DNA of 64,000 nt from assembly GCA_002345965.1 (NCBI GenBank), contig DDTF01000027.1:1267-65266 (forward strand), written 5' to 3'. Below, piece after piece: positions 54,220 to 62,808 of this stretch; the first letter of the stretch is position 1, and every line of letters starts with the position of its first letter. Origin of the DNA: Flammeovirgaceae bacterium UBA2371. Lineage in GTDB: Bacteria > Bacteroidota > Bacteroidia > Cytophagales > Cyclobacteriaceae. The notes under the pieces are model-generated. The model had not been told where the DNA came from, did no database searches, and saw nothing but the letters and a program-made list of their open reading frames with translations. Both the position numbers and the translations under genes were made by a program.

Positions 54220-55965
54220 ATGCCCTTAACTGAACTGACTTCCTCTTTAGGCCCGAAAAGAGCTGCCCATTTATTGCACAGAGCCACCTTCGGTCCCACC
54301 AAAGATCAAATTGACTTGTACGCTACTTATACTCCTGCTCAGGCTGTTGCTCAATTATTTGGGACCACATTACCTGACCCTGTACTTCCTGTTGACCCGG
54401 AAACAAGCACTGAGTGGTTCCTGTCTGGCACAACCGAAGCAAACAGTGGCGACAGCGATTTACAGGAATTTTTTAAAGGGTGGTTTCTGGCACAAATGCT
54501 GAGTACGGGTATAGCACCTAATGAATCACTGGCTTATTCAACAAGAGAAAAGATTGTGTTTTTTTTGCACACTGTACTTACTACTATTCAGTCTAAGGTG
54601 GACAATAGTCGCTCTCTCTATTTTCAAAATCAATTGTTTCGTCAATTTGCACTGGATAAAACTGCACTTACCACTATCAATTTTAAAGAACTCACAAAAA
54701 AAGTATGTGTGGATAATGCCATGCTTAAGTTACTTGATGGCAATCTCAATGTAAAGGGTAGCCCAAATGAGAACTACGCCAGAGAGCTTCATGAGTTGTA
54801 TACCATTGGAAGGGGACTTGAAGGTACACTTCCACCTATCACTGATCCTGGAGATTATTTTCTTTACAAAGAATTGGATGTTCAAGAGGCAGCCAGGGTT
54901 TTGTCGGGTTGGGATATTGATACCACGTTTGCCAACATAGATCCTGACACCAATCTTCCCAGAGGAAAAGTGAGAGGATCTGCTACCAATGCTTCTGCCC
55001 ATGATAATACAATAAAACAATTCAGTGATCGGTTTGGAGGCATCACTATTCAGCCTGATCCTTTCTTACTGAATGGTACAAGTGCCACCGAAGCAAGTGC
55101 TCTTGACGAGATCAGTCAGTTGATCGAATCCATTTATTCAAAGCCAGAAACTGCCAAAAATATCTGTCGAAGGGTTTATCGATTTTTTGTATACCACAGT
55201 ATTGATACAACACTTGATAATACTGTTATCCAGGAGATGGCCACCACTTTTACAAACAGTGGATACAAACTTCAGCCTGTACTGGAAGAATTGTTTAAAA
55301 GCACCCATTTCTATGAAGCTGCGGCCGGGGTAACCGATGACAATTTTGGTGGAGTGATCAAATCTCCTTTGGATGTAATGATTGGGTCCTACAGATTTTT
55401 CAATGTGCAGCTGCCCGACCCCATTGCATCTCCCACTGATTTCTATGAAGCAACCAATACAATGATCCGATCGTTGTCGAAAATGGGAATGCAATTCTAT
55501 GAACCTTTCGATGTTGCAGGATACGATGCGTATCATCAATTCCCTATATATCACAGAAGCTGGATTTCTACCAATTACCTCACCGAGCGTTATCAATTTA
55601 TAAGAAACCTTAACGATCAATCGATGACGGGAATGGGTGTGGACCTGATAGGATTTGTTCAAAACAATTTTACTAATGCCATTGCATCAGATGCCCGATT
55701 ATTGATTATTGAGCTGGCCAAGTACCTGCTACCCGTCAATGACAATCTCACATTTGACCCGGCAGCTGATGACGCCTCTGGACTGACTGCAGAACGCTTG
55801 AATTATTTCCTTACCGCTTTTTTGAAATCCCCTCAGATTGACCCTGACCCAGAGGCTTCCTGGACATTCAGATGGAATAACCCGGTAGATATGGAGGTGG
55901 TGAAAAAGCAATTGGAAAGTTTGTTCAATGCCCTCATGCAATCCCCCGAATATCAGCTATTTTAA
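54220..55965 (+). CDS. DUF1800 family protein
   Basis: This 581-residue protein carries the DUF1800 layout: LLHRATFGPTKDQIDLYATY near the start, then ENYARELHELYTIGRG (about 183-198), VQEAARVLSGWDID and the long PSPxY-type C-terminal helices (SPEYQLF end). No signal peptide is seen. DUF1800 genes accompany DUF1501 genes across Bacteroidota and Planctomycetota; no biochemical role is established. It is 9 bases ahead of a DUF1501 gene and begins a four-gene transcription unit, together with an outer-membrane barrel and a lipoprotein. Confidence 0.9.
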   Translation: MPLTELTSSLGPKRAAHLLHRATFGPTKDQIDLYATYTPAQAVAQLFGTTLPDPVLPVDPETSTEWFLSGTTEANSGDSDLQEFFKGWFLAQMLSTGIAPNESLAYSTREKIVFFLHTVLTTIQSKVDNSRSLYFQNQLFRQFALDKTALTTINFKELTKKVCVDNAMLKLLDGNLNVKGSPNENYARELHELYTIGRGLEGTLPPITDPGDYFLYKELDVQEAARVLSGWDIDTTFANIDPDTNLPRGKVRGSATNASAHDNTIKQFSDRFGGITIQPDPFLLNGTSATEASALDEISQLIESIYSKPETAKNICRRVYRFFVYHSIDTTLDNTVIQEMATTFTNSGYKLQPVLEELFKSTHFYEAAAGVTDDNFGGVIKSPLDVMIGSYRFFNVQLPDPIASPTDFYEATNTMIRSLSKMGMQFYEPFDVAGYDAYHQFPIYHRSWISTNYLTERYQFIRNLNDQSMTGMGVDLIGFVQNNFTNAIASDARLLIIELAKYLLPVNDNLTFDPAADDASGLTAERLNYFLTAFLKSPQIDPDPEASWTFRWNNPVDMEVVKKQLESLFNALMQSPEYQLF

Positions 55966-55974
55966 ATTAGACAA

Positions 55975-57693
55975 ATGAAGAGAAGAGATTTTATAAAAAG
56001 ATTGTCGTGGGCGAGTGTACCCTTCGCCATTGGAGGTATCCCATTAAAGTTAATGGCTGAGAATCCGCTTACTAGAATGGCACAGCAAAGCAACAACGAT
56101 CGTGTGCTGGTTATCTTGCAGATGCACGGTGGCAATGACGGCTTGAACTGTCTTATTCCGGTACAAGCCTACGATGAGTATTACAGCAGACGTGCCAACA
56201 TTGCCATTCCGGCTAAAAATAGCTTGCGCAAAATGATTCCCCTGGACAGCACCCTTGCCGCTGACGCACAAGTTGGGCTTCACCCCGACATGAGGGGAAT
56301 GAAAGAAATGTACGACCAGGGCCGTATGGGATTTATCCAGGGCGTTTCATATAAAAACAATAATGGCTCCCATTTCAGAGGAAGAGACATTTCATTCATG
56401 GGAGGAAGTTTTGATGATTACTTCTCCTCAGGCTGGGTAGGCAGATTCCTCCAACAGGAATTTTCTCCAAAAGTCTATCCTAATGAGTTTCCGAATGAAG
56501 ACATGAAAGACCCACTGGCGATTGAAATGGGTAGCGATGTGTCGCTCATATTCCACCAGCAGGGCAATATCCCTACCTCCATTTCATTGAACGATCCTGT
56601 TTCCTTTTTCAACCTGGTCAACGAATTAGAAGGATTTGTTGACCAAGGGGTTGATCCAAGAGGAAAACCTCCAGCTTTTCTTGATAATTCTCCTTACGGG
56701 AAAGAGTTGAACTGGATATTGGGTCTGGAAGAAAAATCGGAGGATTATGCTGAGCGTTTATATGAAGTGTATAACAATTCACCAGAAGCCACAGTAACGT
56801 ACCCCGAGCGATATCCTTTCAATGCGCCCTCAGGTAGTGCCAGAAACAGACTTACACCTCAACTCAAATTAATTGCTCGCCTTTTGGATGGTGGAGGTGC
56901 AGGACTGGGTGTAAAAACGAAAGTCTTTTTGGTAAAGATTGGTGGCTTCGATACGCACGCAGAGCAGGTGGAGAGCTATGACCCTACGATGGGTGCGCAC
57001 GCAGCGTTGATGTACAATATCTCATCGGCAATGAAGGCCTTTCAGGAAGATCTTCGGGCCCGTGGCATAGAAGATCGTGTGCTTACAGTTACCACTTCTG
57101 AGTTTGGTCGTAGGATCCATTCTAACGGCAGTTATGGAACAGACCACGGCACAGGCGGGCCGATGTTCCTGTTCGGCAAAGGGGTACAGCCGGGCGTAGT
57201 GGGGAAAGTGCCGGATTTAACGAAAAACAATGTGGCAATGCAATTTGATTACCGACAGGTGTATGCCAACCTACTTAAAGACTGGATGCTTGTGGATGAA
57301 GATGTCATCAACAATGAAATCTTTTTCAGAAACTTTATTAATGGCCCTAAGGAGGAAGGAAATGGTAATTACGAACCACTGGCTATTGCCAGTCAAGTGA
57401 TATCAGCCACTCAATCAGACTTTATCTCTTCAAGATTTGCCTTAAAAGATTGTTACCCCAATCCAGCCACTACGTTCACCACAATTGAATTCAGAATTAA
57501 CACCACCAGCCAGGTACATTTGCAACTTTTTGATTCACAAGGCAAGGCATTAAAAGTACTTCTTGACCAAACCATGGAGGCAGGTGAGCACTCAGTTCAA
57601 GTAGACCTCCACGAATTCAAACCTGGAATTTATTTATACAAACTGAAATCAGGATTTCTTAAGGACACCAAAAAACTCGTAATTACCCGATAG
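55975..57693 (+). CDS. DUF1501 family protein with twin-arginine signal and T9SS sorting domain
   Basis: The 572-residue protein has a twin-arginine-type start (KRRDFIKRLSWASVP) and a DUF1501 body, which resembles the alkaline-phosphatase/sulfatase superfamily (LVILQMHGGNDGLNCLIP, about 45-62; TTSEFGRRIHSNGSYGTDHG with conserved Arg/His/Asp). From about residue 487 a type A T9SS sorting domain is evident: CYPNPATTFTTIEF, LFDSQGKALKVLLD, GIYLYKLKSGF. So it has an inner-membrane Tat-like signal and an outer-membrane secretion signal. The function of DUF1501 is unknown. It lies 9 bases after DUF1800 and 1 base before the barrel gene. Confidence 0.9.
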   Translation: MKRRDFIKRLSWASVPFAIGGIPLKLMAENPLTRMAQQSNNDRVLVILQMHGGNDGLNCLIPVQAYDEYYSRRANIAIPAKNSLRKMIPLDSTLAADAQVGLHPDMRGMKEMYDQGRMGFIQGVSYKNNNGSHFRGRDISFMGGSFDDYFSSGWVGRFLQQEFSPKVYPNEFPNEDMKDPLAIEMGSDVSLIFHQQGNIPTSISLNDPVSFFNLVNELEGFVDQGVDPRGKPPAFLDNSPYGKELNWILGLEEKSEDYAERLYEVYNNSPEATVTYPERYPFNAPSGSARNRLTPQLKLIARLLDGGGAGLGVKTKVFLVKIGGFDTHAEQVESYDPTMGAHAALMYNISSAMKAFQEDLRARGIEDRVLTVTTSEFGRRIHSNGSYGTDHGTGGPMFLFGKGVQPGVVGKVPDLTKNNVAMQFDYRQVYANLLKDWMLVDEDVINNEIFFRNFINGPKEEGNGNYEPLAIASQVISATQSDFISSRFALKDCYPNPATTFTTIEFRINTTSQVHLQLFDSQGKALKVLLDQTMEAGEHSVQVDLHEFKPGIYLYKLKSGFLKDTKKLVITR

Positions 57694-57694
57694 C

Positions 57695-58576
57695 ATGAAA
57701 AGACTTTTACTATGGTTCACGGTGCTTGCTTTCACCAGTACTTCTTTCGCCCAGTCTCAAAGGAAACCTCCTGCAGGGTTCAAAAGAAAAGCCAACGAAA
57801 AGCAAAATAGTTTTTTGGACAAGCAGTGGTGGATTGGTTTAAAGGTAGGACCTAACCTGACCAAGGCCAGTCCGGAGACCAGATACTCCATATTAACACC
57901 CACTAACTATGCACTGCCTCTTACCGATAAAAAGTATGATGGCTTTAGTAAAATAGGAAGTCAGGCGACTTTGGAGATTACTTTCAATTACAAAGGAATA
58001 GGAATCAGTTTTCAACCTACCTATCGCCTATCCAGATTTACTTATACGAATGAGTTCATGTGGGACAACCCGGAAAATGCAATTGAAATGCTCGAACTTA
58101 AATATGACCATGAGCTCAAAATTGACTATGCCGATTTGCCACTCATTATCAAGTATGACTTTGCCGGAAATACATTAAAGCCCTACGTACAGGCGGGTAT
58201 ATTTTATTCAATGCTCATTAATGCCAACAAGACTGTGGACATAACCGGAACTGACTTTGCCTCAGGAGGTACCAATGTACTTAGCAGTGAGCCCGTTATT
58301 GTTGGTGCCAAAGACTTATTTCACAAAAGTTATTGGGGGATTATGGCGGGCACCGGGTTACATTACAATCTGGGCAATGTAAGGCTGGTGCTGGATATGT
58401 CCTATCGAATTGGAATGAGTAACATTACCAACACCAAGAATAGATTCAGTAACGATCGATTATCCGGAATTGGCGATGCAATGGATGATATGAAAACAGA
58501 TAATGTTGTTATATCCATTGGCTGTCTCTTCCCCATGCGCTTTCTCAGTACCAGTTTTAAATCCATAGATCGATAA
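57695..58576 (+). CDS. Outer-membrane beta-barrel protein (PorT-like) in DUF1800/DUF1501 unit
   Basis: The 293-residue protein has a signal peptide (VLAFTSTSFAQ). A short polybasic stretch (KPPAGFKRKANEKQ) follows. Then come barrel strands beginning IGLKVGPNLTKASPE, LEITFNYKGIGISFQPTYR, LPLIIKYDFAGNTLKPYVQAG and LVLDMSYRIGMSNIT. It is an integral outer-membrane protein, likely 8-10 strands. It is 1 base after the DUF1501 gene and 4 bases before the lipoprotein gene. It may anchor or tether the secreted DUF1501 protein (inference). Confidence 0.82.
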   Translation: MKRLLLWFTVLAFTSTSFAQSQRKPPAGFKRKANEKQNSFLDKQWWIGLKVGPNLTKASPETRYSILTPTNYALPLTDKKYDGFSKIGSQATLEITFNYKGIGISFQPTYRLSRFTYTNEFMWDNPENAIEMLELKYDHELKIDYADLPLIIKYDFAGNTLKPYVQAGIFYSMLINANKTVDITGTDFASGGTNVLSSEPVIVGAKDLFHKSYWGIMAGTGLHYNLGNVRLVLDMSYRIGMSNITNTKNRFSNDRLSGIGDAMDDMKTDNVVISIGCLFPMRFLSTSFKSIDR

Positions 58577-58580
58577 TTCC

Positions 58581-59756
58581 ATGAATAAGTTGCTCCTCAT
58601 CCTTTTTGCCCTACTTGTTACATCCTGCGCCAACGAATCGGATCCAGAGGCTGACAAGGCCAATTTTGTGCGCATCTACGATAGTAACCGGTACAATACA
58701 TCCTACAATCCCATCGATATGAAGCAAACCGCAGATGGAGGGTATTTATTCCTCGCTTCAAGAAGATTGGACGAATCTAATTTCCAGGGTATTTACATTA
58801 TGAAAGTGGATGAATTTGGTGCTTTCGTAACTGAAGAATTAGTGGATGAGCAATATGTGAACCCAGTTGGAGAATTACTGTTTCTTAACGATACCTATTA
58901 CTTTTTTTGTATGACCGCTGTAGGACTTCAAACACAATTGGTTGAAGTAGGAAATGATGGCACCCTCGGCAATATTTACAATGTAGGAGGCTCATACCCT
59001 ACTGCGGCTGCAATTGATGGCTCTAACTTTATTTTATTGGGATATGATAATACGGCAAAGGAAAGCGTGGTAGCTATTGTTAGTCCAAATGGAAATGTAA
59101 TCCAGGCCACGGGTTTTAGTGTTGGTGCAGGAGATGCTGTGGAAGAACCCATTATCAATCATTTTCTCAGAACAGGAAGACAATTTCCCTTCCAGGTTGG
59201 GCGAGCAGCAAGTGGTCAGTATTTCTTCAATGGGTTCTACAATTATACCTTCTCATTGGTATTTACAGATTTGGCTGGCAGCCTCGCAGTGGTACAAGGT
59301 CAGCAGGACGATGGTGGCATCAGTCGGGTTGTCCAGGTGAATGGCAGCACCTTTGCCAGTGCGCGGTTTAACTTTGGCGATAATTATTTTCTTCCCAATG
59401 TTTCGTTAAATACATCTGGTATCTCTTCAAGCAGTGATTTGGGCGGTTTTTCATTGCCTGAGCTGGTTGATAATGCTCCAGTACACATCCTTGTTTCCAG
59501 AATAAATGAAAAAGAAGTGATTCTTTATGCAAGCAATACCAAGAGTGGTCAGATAGGCCTATACGCATATGAACTTTCAACCGGGAAATTCCTGGGCAGC
59601 AAGTACCTGGGTTTCTCAAACCCTTACGAAATAAATAGCATGATTAATACAAGTGACGAAGGACTTGCCATTGGAGCCACCACTTACGTAACGGGGCGTT
59701 TTCCAAGGATTACCCTCTTTAAGCTATCTACTGAAGAATTGTCGCAGATCTTCTGA
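58581..59756 (+). CDS. Predicted lipoprotein, beta-propeller-like, function unknown
   Basis: This 391-residue protein has a lipobox (LLVTSCAN, Cys about residue 16). The mature part has repeated beta-rich segments, such as MKQTADGGYLFLASRRLDE, LNDTYYFFCMTAVG, FILLGYDNTAKESVVAIVSP and SMINTSDEGLAIGATTY, resembling blades of a beta-propeller (a predicted fold). No catalytic motif is evident. It is the last of four genes of a unit, 4 bases after the barrel gene. The function is not recognised; it is likely an outer-membrane anchored partner of the barrel. Confidence 0.7.
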   Translation: MNKLLLILFALLVTSCANESDPEADKANFVRIYDSNRYNTSYNPIDMKQTADGGYLFLASRRLDESNFQGIYIMKVDEFGAFVTEELVDEQYVNPVGELLFLNDTYYFFCMTAVGLQTQLVEVGNDGTLGNIYNVGGSYPTAAAIDGSNFILLGYDNTAKESVVAIVSPNGNVIQATGFSVGAGDAVEEPIINHFLRTGRQFPFQVGRAASGQYFFNGFYNYTFSLVFTDLAGSLAVVQGQQDDGGISRVVQVNGSTFASARFNFGDNYFLPNVSLNTSGISSSSDLGGFSLPELVDNAPVHILVSRINEKEVILYASNTKSGQIGLYAYELSTGKFLGSKYLGFSNPYEINSMINTSDEGLAIGATTYVTGRFPRITLFKLSTEELSQIF

Positions 59757-59804
59757 CCTTCCATTTTATTATCTCAATGCTTTTTTATTCCTTGAGCTTT
59801 GAAT

Positions 59805-60827
59805 ATGATTAAAGTTGAAGAGAATGTAAGTCTAAAGGAATACAACACCTTTGGAATTGAAGCTAGGGCAAAATATTTGTGTCGCATATCCAGCGAAGCA
59901 GAACTCATCGCCCTATTGAAATCCCCAATTTTTAATGAAGGGGAACATTATATCCTGGGTGGAGGAAGTAACATACTTTTCACTGGTGATTTTGATGGGC
60001 TTATGATCAAAGTTGATCTGAAAGGAATAGAGATCGTTGCGGAGGATGAAAGAGAAGTGCGTATAAAGGCCTATTCAGGTGAAAACTGGCATCAGTTGGT
60101 TTTACATGCTGTGGCCAATGATTGGGGAGGTATTGAAAACCTTTCATTGATACCCGGTACAGTGGGTGCAGCACCAATGCAAAACATTGGGGCGTATGGA
60201 GTGGAGATTAAAAATCTGATTGAAAGTGTAGATACTATAGAACTGGCTACGGGGTTGTTCAGAACCTTCACCAACGAAGAATGTGGGTTTGGTTACCGGG
60301 AAAGTGTCTTTAAAAAAGAGCTTCGTAAAAAATATTTTATCTCAAGTGTTACTTTAAGATTGACCAAAAAAAATCATCAACTCAACACTTCCTATGGAGC
60401 AATTCCAGAGACACTGAAGGAGATGCACGTGACGATACCAACGGTGAAATCCATCAGTGAAGCTGTAATAAAAATCAGAAGGAGTAAACTACCTGATCCC
60501 GCTGTGATTGGTAATGCTGGAAGCTTTTTTAAAAACCCTACTATCCGCCTGACTCAATATAAAAACTTGCAAAGCGAATACGTAGCTATCCCCGGCTATC
60601 CTGTTGATAATCAAAATATTAAAGTTCCAGCAGGATGGCTCATTGAACAATGCGAATGGAAAGGAAAACGAATCAATAATGTAGGTGTACACCCAAAGCA
60701 AGCTTTGGTTTTGGTTAACTATGGAGGTGGAACTGGCGAAGAAATTTTACAATTGTCCGAAAAAATTCAAGCTGCGGTTTTAGAAAAATTTGATATCACA
60801 CTTACCCCCGAAGTGAATATTTTATGA
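59805..60827 (+). CDS. murB: UDP-N-acetylmuramate dehydrogenase MurB
   Basis: MurB reduces UDP-GlcNAc-enolpyruvate to UDP-MurNAc using NADPH and FAD, in peptidoglycan synthesis. The 340-residue protein has the FAD-binding LGGGSNILFTGDFDG (about 47-60), the ENLSLIPGTVGAAPMQNIGAYG loop, and the catalytic Ser in IGNAGSFFKNP with Glu at the end in TPEVNIL. It resembles the E. coli (type I) form, with a Tyr loop GFGYRESVF. The ATG at 59805 is chosen; an in-frame TTG precedes it. It stands apart from other mur genes. Confidence 0.96.
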   Translation: MIKVEENVSLKEYNTFGIEARAKYLCRISSEAELIALLKSPIFNEGEHYILGGGSNILFTGDFDGLMIKVDLKGIEIVAEDEREVRIKAYSGENWHQLVLHAVANDWGGIENLSLIPGTVGAAPMQNIGAYGVEIKNLIESVDTIELATGLFRTFTNEECGFGYRESVFKKELRKKYFISSVTLRLTKKNHQLNTSYGAIPETLKEMHVTIPTVKSISEAVIKIRRSKLPDPAVIGNAGSFFKNPTIRLTQYKNLQSEYVAIPGYPVDNQNIKVPAGWLIEQCEWKGKRINNVGVHPKQALVLVNYGGGTGEEILQLSEKIQAAVLEKFDITLTPEVNIL

Positions 60828-60914
60828 TCAAAAATATTGAGCCATGCACGATGAAAAACTCCGCATTGACACCTCACAGAGATTTTGACAAATAAAAAAT
60901 TTTTTAAAAATATT

Positions 60915-60944
60915 TTTGCGGAATAAAATTTTATTATACCTTTC
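60915..60944 (+). promoter_or_regulatory. Promoter for the Lys/Ala-rich peptide gene
   Basis: TTTG at 60915-60918 and TACCTTTC at 60937-60944 (TAnnTTTg, last base different) are 18 bases apart, matching the Bacteroidota promoter pattern. The start codon is 38 bases downstream. The surrounding A/T tracts may aid expression. Confidence 0.5.
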
Positions 60945-60982
60945 ATCAACGTTTAAACTATAAACTAAAAAAATTAAACGCT

Positions 60983-61075
60983 ATGGCAAAGAAAGCAGCT
61001 AAAAAGACAGCAGCTAAAAAGAAGGTAGCTAAGAAAAAAGCTACCAAAAAGAAGGCTGCAAAGAAGAAGAAGTAA
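60983..61075 (+). CDS. Lys/Ala-rich histone H1-like micro-protein (30 residues)
   Basis: Read by hand: a 30-residue peptide with 17 Lys and 9 Ala, in clusters such as KKAAKK, AAKKKVAKKK and KKKAAKKKK, no acidic residue, and no aromatic residue. It resembles the tail of histone H1 and of bacterial Hc1/AlgP-like proteins, which bind DNA or RNA by charge. A promoter-like sequence precedes it, and a palindrome and a terminator follow, so it looks like a genuine gene and not an accident. Its first codon is ATG 60983. An earlier gene in this window encodes an H1-core-like protein without tail, and the two may be used together (inference). Confidence 0.75.
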   Translation: MAKKAAKKTAAKKKVAKKKATKKKAAKKKK

Positions 61076-61076
61076 T

Positions 61077-61091
61077 TTAGGTCAGACCTAA
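61077..61091. repeat. Palindrome just after the micro-protein stop codon
   Basis: TTAGGTC-A-GACCTAA, a 7-bp dyad with a 1-base centre, begins 1 base after the stop codon at 61073-61075. As RNA the single-base loop is unfavourable, so it is more probably a DNA-protein site than a terminator; role unknown. Confidence 0.5.
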
Positions 61092-61109
61092 TTACTCTTT
61101 AGCTTAACG

Positions 61110-61146
61110 AAGGGAAGTGGTATGTACATCACTTCCCTTTTTCTTT
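61110..61146 (+). terminator. Terminator of the micro-protein gene
   Basis: A 10-bp stem (AAGGGAAGTG, 61110-61119; CACTTCCCTT, 61130-61139) with a 10-nt loop runs into TTTTTCTTT. It stands between the micro-protein gene and the convergent deaminase gene, ending the plus-strand transcript. Confidence 0.85.
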
Positions 61147-61165
61147 ATTGGATCTCCGAAAACCC

Positions 61166-61648
61166 CTATATCATATGGGTTACATTGGTAAGTGTACCTG
61201 AATATTTTTCGCAGGCCACACCAAATTTTCTTAAGAAATCAACCCCTTCATCATTGGATAGTCCCTTGTGCTCTGCATATGAGTTGAGGTATATTACTTT
61301 AAGTATACCCATACTGAATATAATGCGTGCACAAGACAGGCAGGGCGATAAGGTAACATATAGGGTAGCCCCCTCTACAGCAGTTTTATTCTTTACGGCA
61401 TAAAGTATCGCGTTTTGCTCAGCGTGTATGGCCAGTGAGCATCCCCCTTTCGAATCACGTGGACAGCCCACTTCTGGATATTCCACATCACAATTATGTG
61501 TACCTGCTGGCGGGCCGTTATAGCCAATGGATATGATCCTGGTATCCTTGGTGAGCACGGCACCAACATGTCGCTTAATACAATGAGAGCGTTTGGCCAG
61601 GTTCACAGCCAATTCCATATAGATATCATCAAAAGCAGGTCTTTGCAT
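61166..61648 (-). CDS. Deoxycytidylate (dCMP) deaminase
   Basis: This 160-residue zinc deaminase converts dCMP to dUMP, supplying thymidylate synthase. Zinc ligands and the proton shuttle are visible: His and Glu in AIHAEQNAIL and two Cys in LSPCLSCARII. Additional conserved parts are GAVLTKDTRIISIGYNGPPAG and the Cys-rich insert NCDVEYPEVGCPRDSKGGC, which may hold a second zinc as in some dCMP deaminases. It could instead be a ComE-operon-type member of the same family. It stands alone and is divergent from the DUF2911 gene. Confidence 0.9.
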   Translation of the reverse strand: MQRPAFDDIYMELAVNLAKRSHCIKRHVGAVLTKDTRIISIGYNGPPAGTHNCDVEYPEVGCPRDSKGGCSLAIHAEQNAILYAVKNKTAVEGATLYVTLSPCLSCARIIFSMGILKVIYLNSYAEHKGLSNDEGVDFLRKFGVACEKYSGTLTNVTHMI

Positions 61649-61729
61649 TTTTTCTGTTGTAAATGGTGGAATTCAATGTGCAAGCTGTAAAATTAAGGAT
61701 TGGAACCAAAATTGTTATATTCGCCACTA

Positions 61730-62275
61730 ATGTCAATGAGAATCAGATTATACTACGCTGTCATCTTGTTCTTGCTTACCTACAGCGTCTCCTATGCGCA
61801 AGAGCAAAGGATAAGTCCGTTGAGTGTAACCACTTCAAGGTACAAGGATACCTATGTAAAAATAGTGTACAGTCAGCCTCAGAAGAAAGGACGCGAGATA
61901 TTTGGCAACCTGGTGCCTTATGGTCAGGTTTGGAGAACAGGAGCCAATGAAGCCACTGAAATAACCATCACAACGGATATAATCATTAATGGTACCGAAC
62001 TAAAAGCAGGTACTTACTCTATTTTTACAATACCCAATGCATCCAGTTGGACCATTATAATCAACGCTGACCTGGGATTGTGGGGATCCTATAATTACAA
62101 CGAGAAAAGGGATGTAATGCGCTTTGTTGTGCCTGTTGTAAAAAACAACCAAGTAACGGAATCATTTACCATCGGAATTGATCCTAGAAATAATGTAGCG
62201 GATATTTTCTTCGTATGGGATAAGACAAGGGTCAATATTCCCGTTCAATACCTGGAACCAAAACCTAAACCATAA
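61730..62275 (+). CDS. DUF2911 family exported protein
   Basis: The 181-residue protein has a signal peptide (VILFLLTYSVSYAQ) and the DUF2911 pattern: ISPLSVTTSRYKDTYVKIVY, GREIFGNLVPYGQVWRTGANEATEI (about 55-78), AGTYSIFTIPNASSWTIIIN and a C-terminal WDKTRVNIPVQY. It is probably periplasmic and beta-rich, and function is unknown. The ATG at 61730 is chosen for its signal peptide. An upstream extension of ten residues is in frame but not conserved. The next gene follows after 14 bases and may share the transcript. Confidence 0.88.
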   Translation: MSMRIRLYYAVILFLLTYSVSYAQEQRISPLSVTTSRYKDTYVKIVYSQPQKKGREIFGNLVPYGQVWRTGANEATEITITTDIIINGTELKAGTYSIFTIPNASSWTIIINADLGLWGSYNYNEKRDVMRFVVPVVKNNQVTESFTIGIDPRNNVADIFFVWDKTRVNIPVQYLEPKPKP

Positions 62276-62289
62276 AATCGTTTTCGGAA

Positions 62290-62805
62290 ATGCTCATTCG
62301 GACTTTTTACACCTTCCTATTTCTTCTTGCTCAATTGGTAGGCCTGGCTCAGGAAAATTCAGAGCTAGCCAAACGAAATGGGTTCAAAGACATTATTCTT
62401 GGAATGCCTGTAGACAGCGTGGTAGGAAGTAAGTTTAAAAAAGACATTTTGGAAAAAAATGAATTCCAAGCCGCCTTATATGAAGTTGATAACCCTTCCT
62501 ATAAGAACATTGGGGAGGTTAAGGTGAAAAAACTGGAGCTTAAAACCTATAAGGGACTTGTGTACCAAATTGATGTAATCACACACAAGGACACTCGCCT
62601 CATGAAAGGTATGGAACGATTATATGGAAAGCCAAAGTACATTTTACCTACAGACTCCTACAACTGGACTGCAGATAGTCTCAGCTTGACCTTCAAGGAT
62701 CACTCAAAAAAGGAAATCAAACTCACCTATCGCTCCTACCCTGTTCTAAAAATGATGCGGGTAGACAAAGGCAAAAAGATAGATGACATCGCAGATGATT
62801 TCTAG
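62290..62805 (+). CDS. Small exported protein, function unknown
   Basis: This 171-residue protein has a signal peptide (LFLLAQLVGLAQ) and a charged alpha/beta body, with KDIILGMPVDSVVGSKFKKD (about 32-51), LELKTYKGLVYQIDVI, and a basic end. Its layout, a LGM-type helix then strand then a RLYG turn, recalls periplasmic proteins with a LGxS-type repeat, but I do not recognise a family. It is 14 bases downstream of the DUF2911 gene and ends 3 bases short of the convergent dehydrogenase gene. Confidence 0.65.
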   Translation: MLIRTFYTFLFLLAQLVGLAQENSELAKRNGFKDIILGMPVDSVVGSKFKKDILEKNEFQAALYEVDNPSYKNIGEVKVKKLELKTYKGLVYQIDVITHKDTRLMKGMERLYGKPKYILPTDSYNWTADSLSLTFKDHSKKEIKLTYRSYPVLKMMRVDKGKKIDDIADDF

Positions 62806-62808
62806 TCA

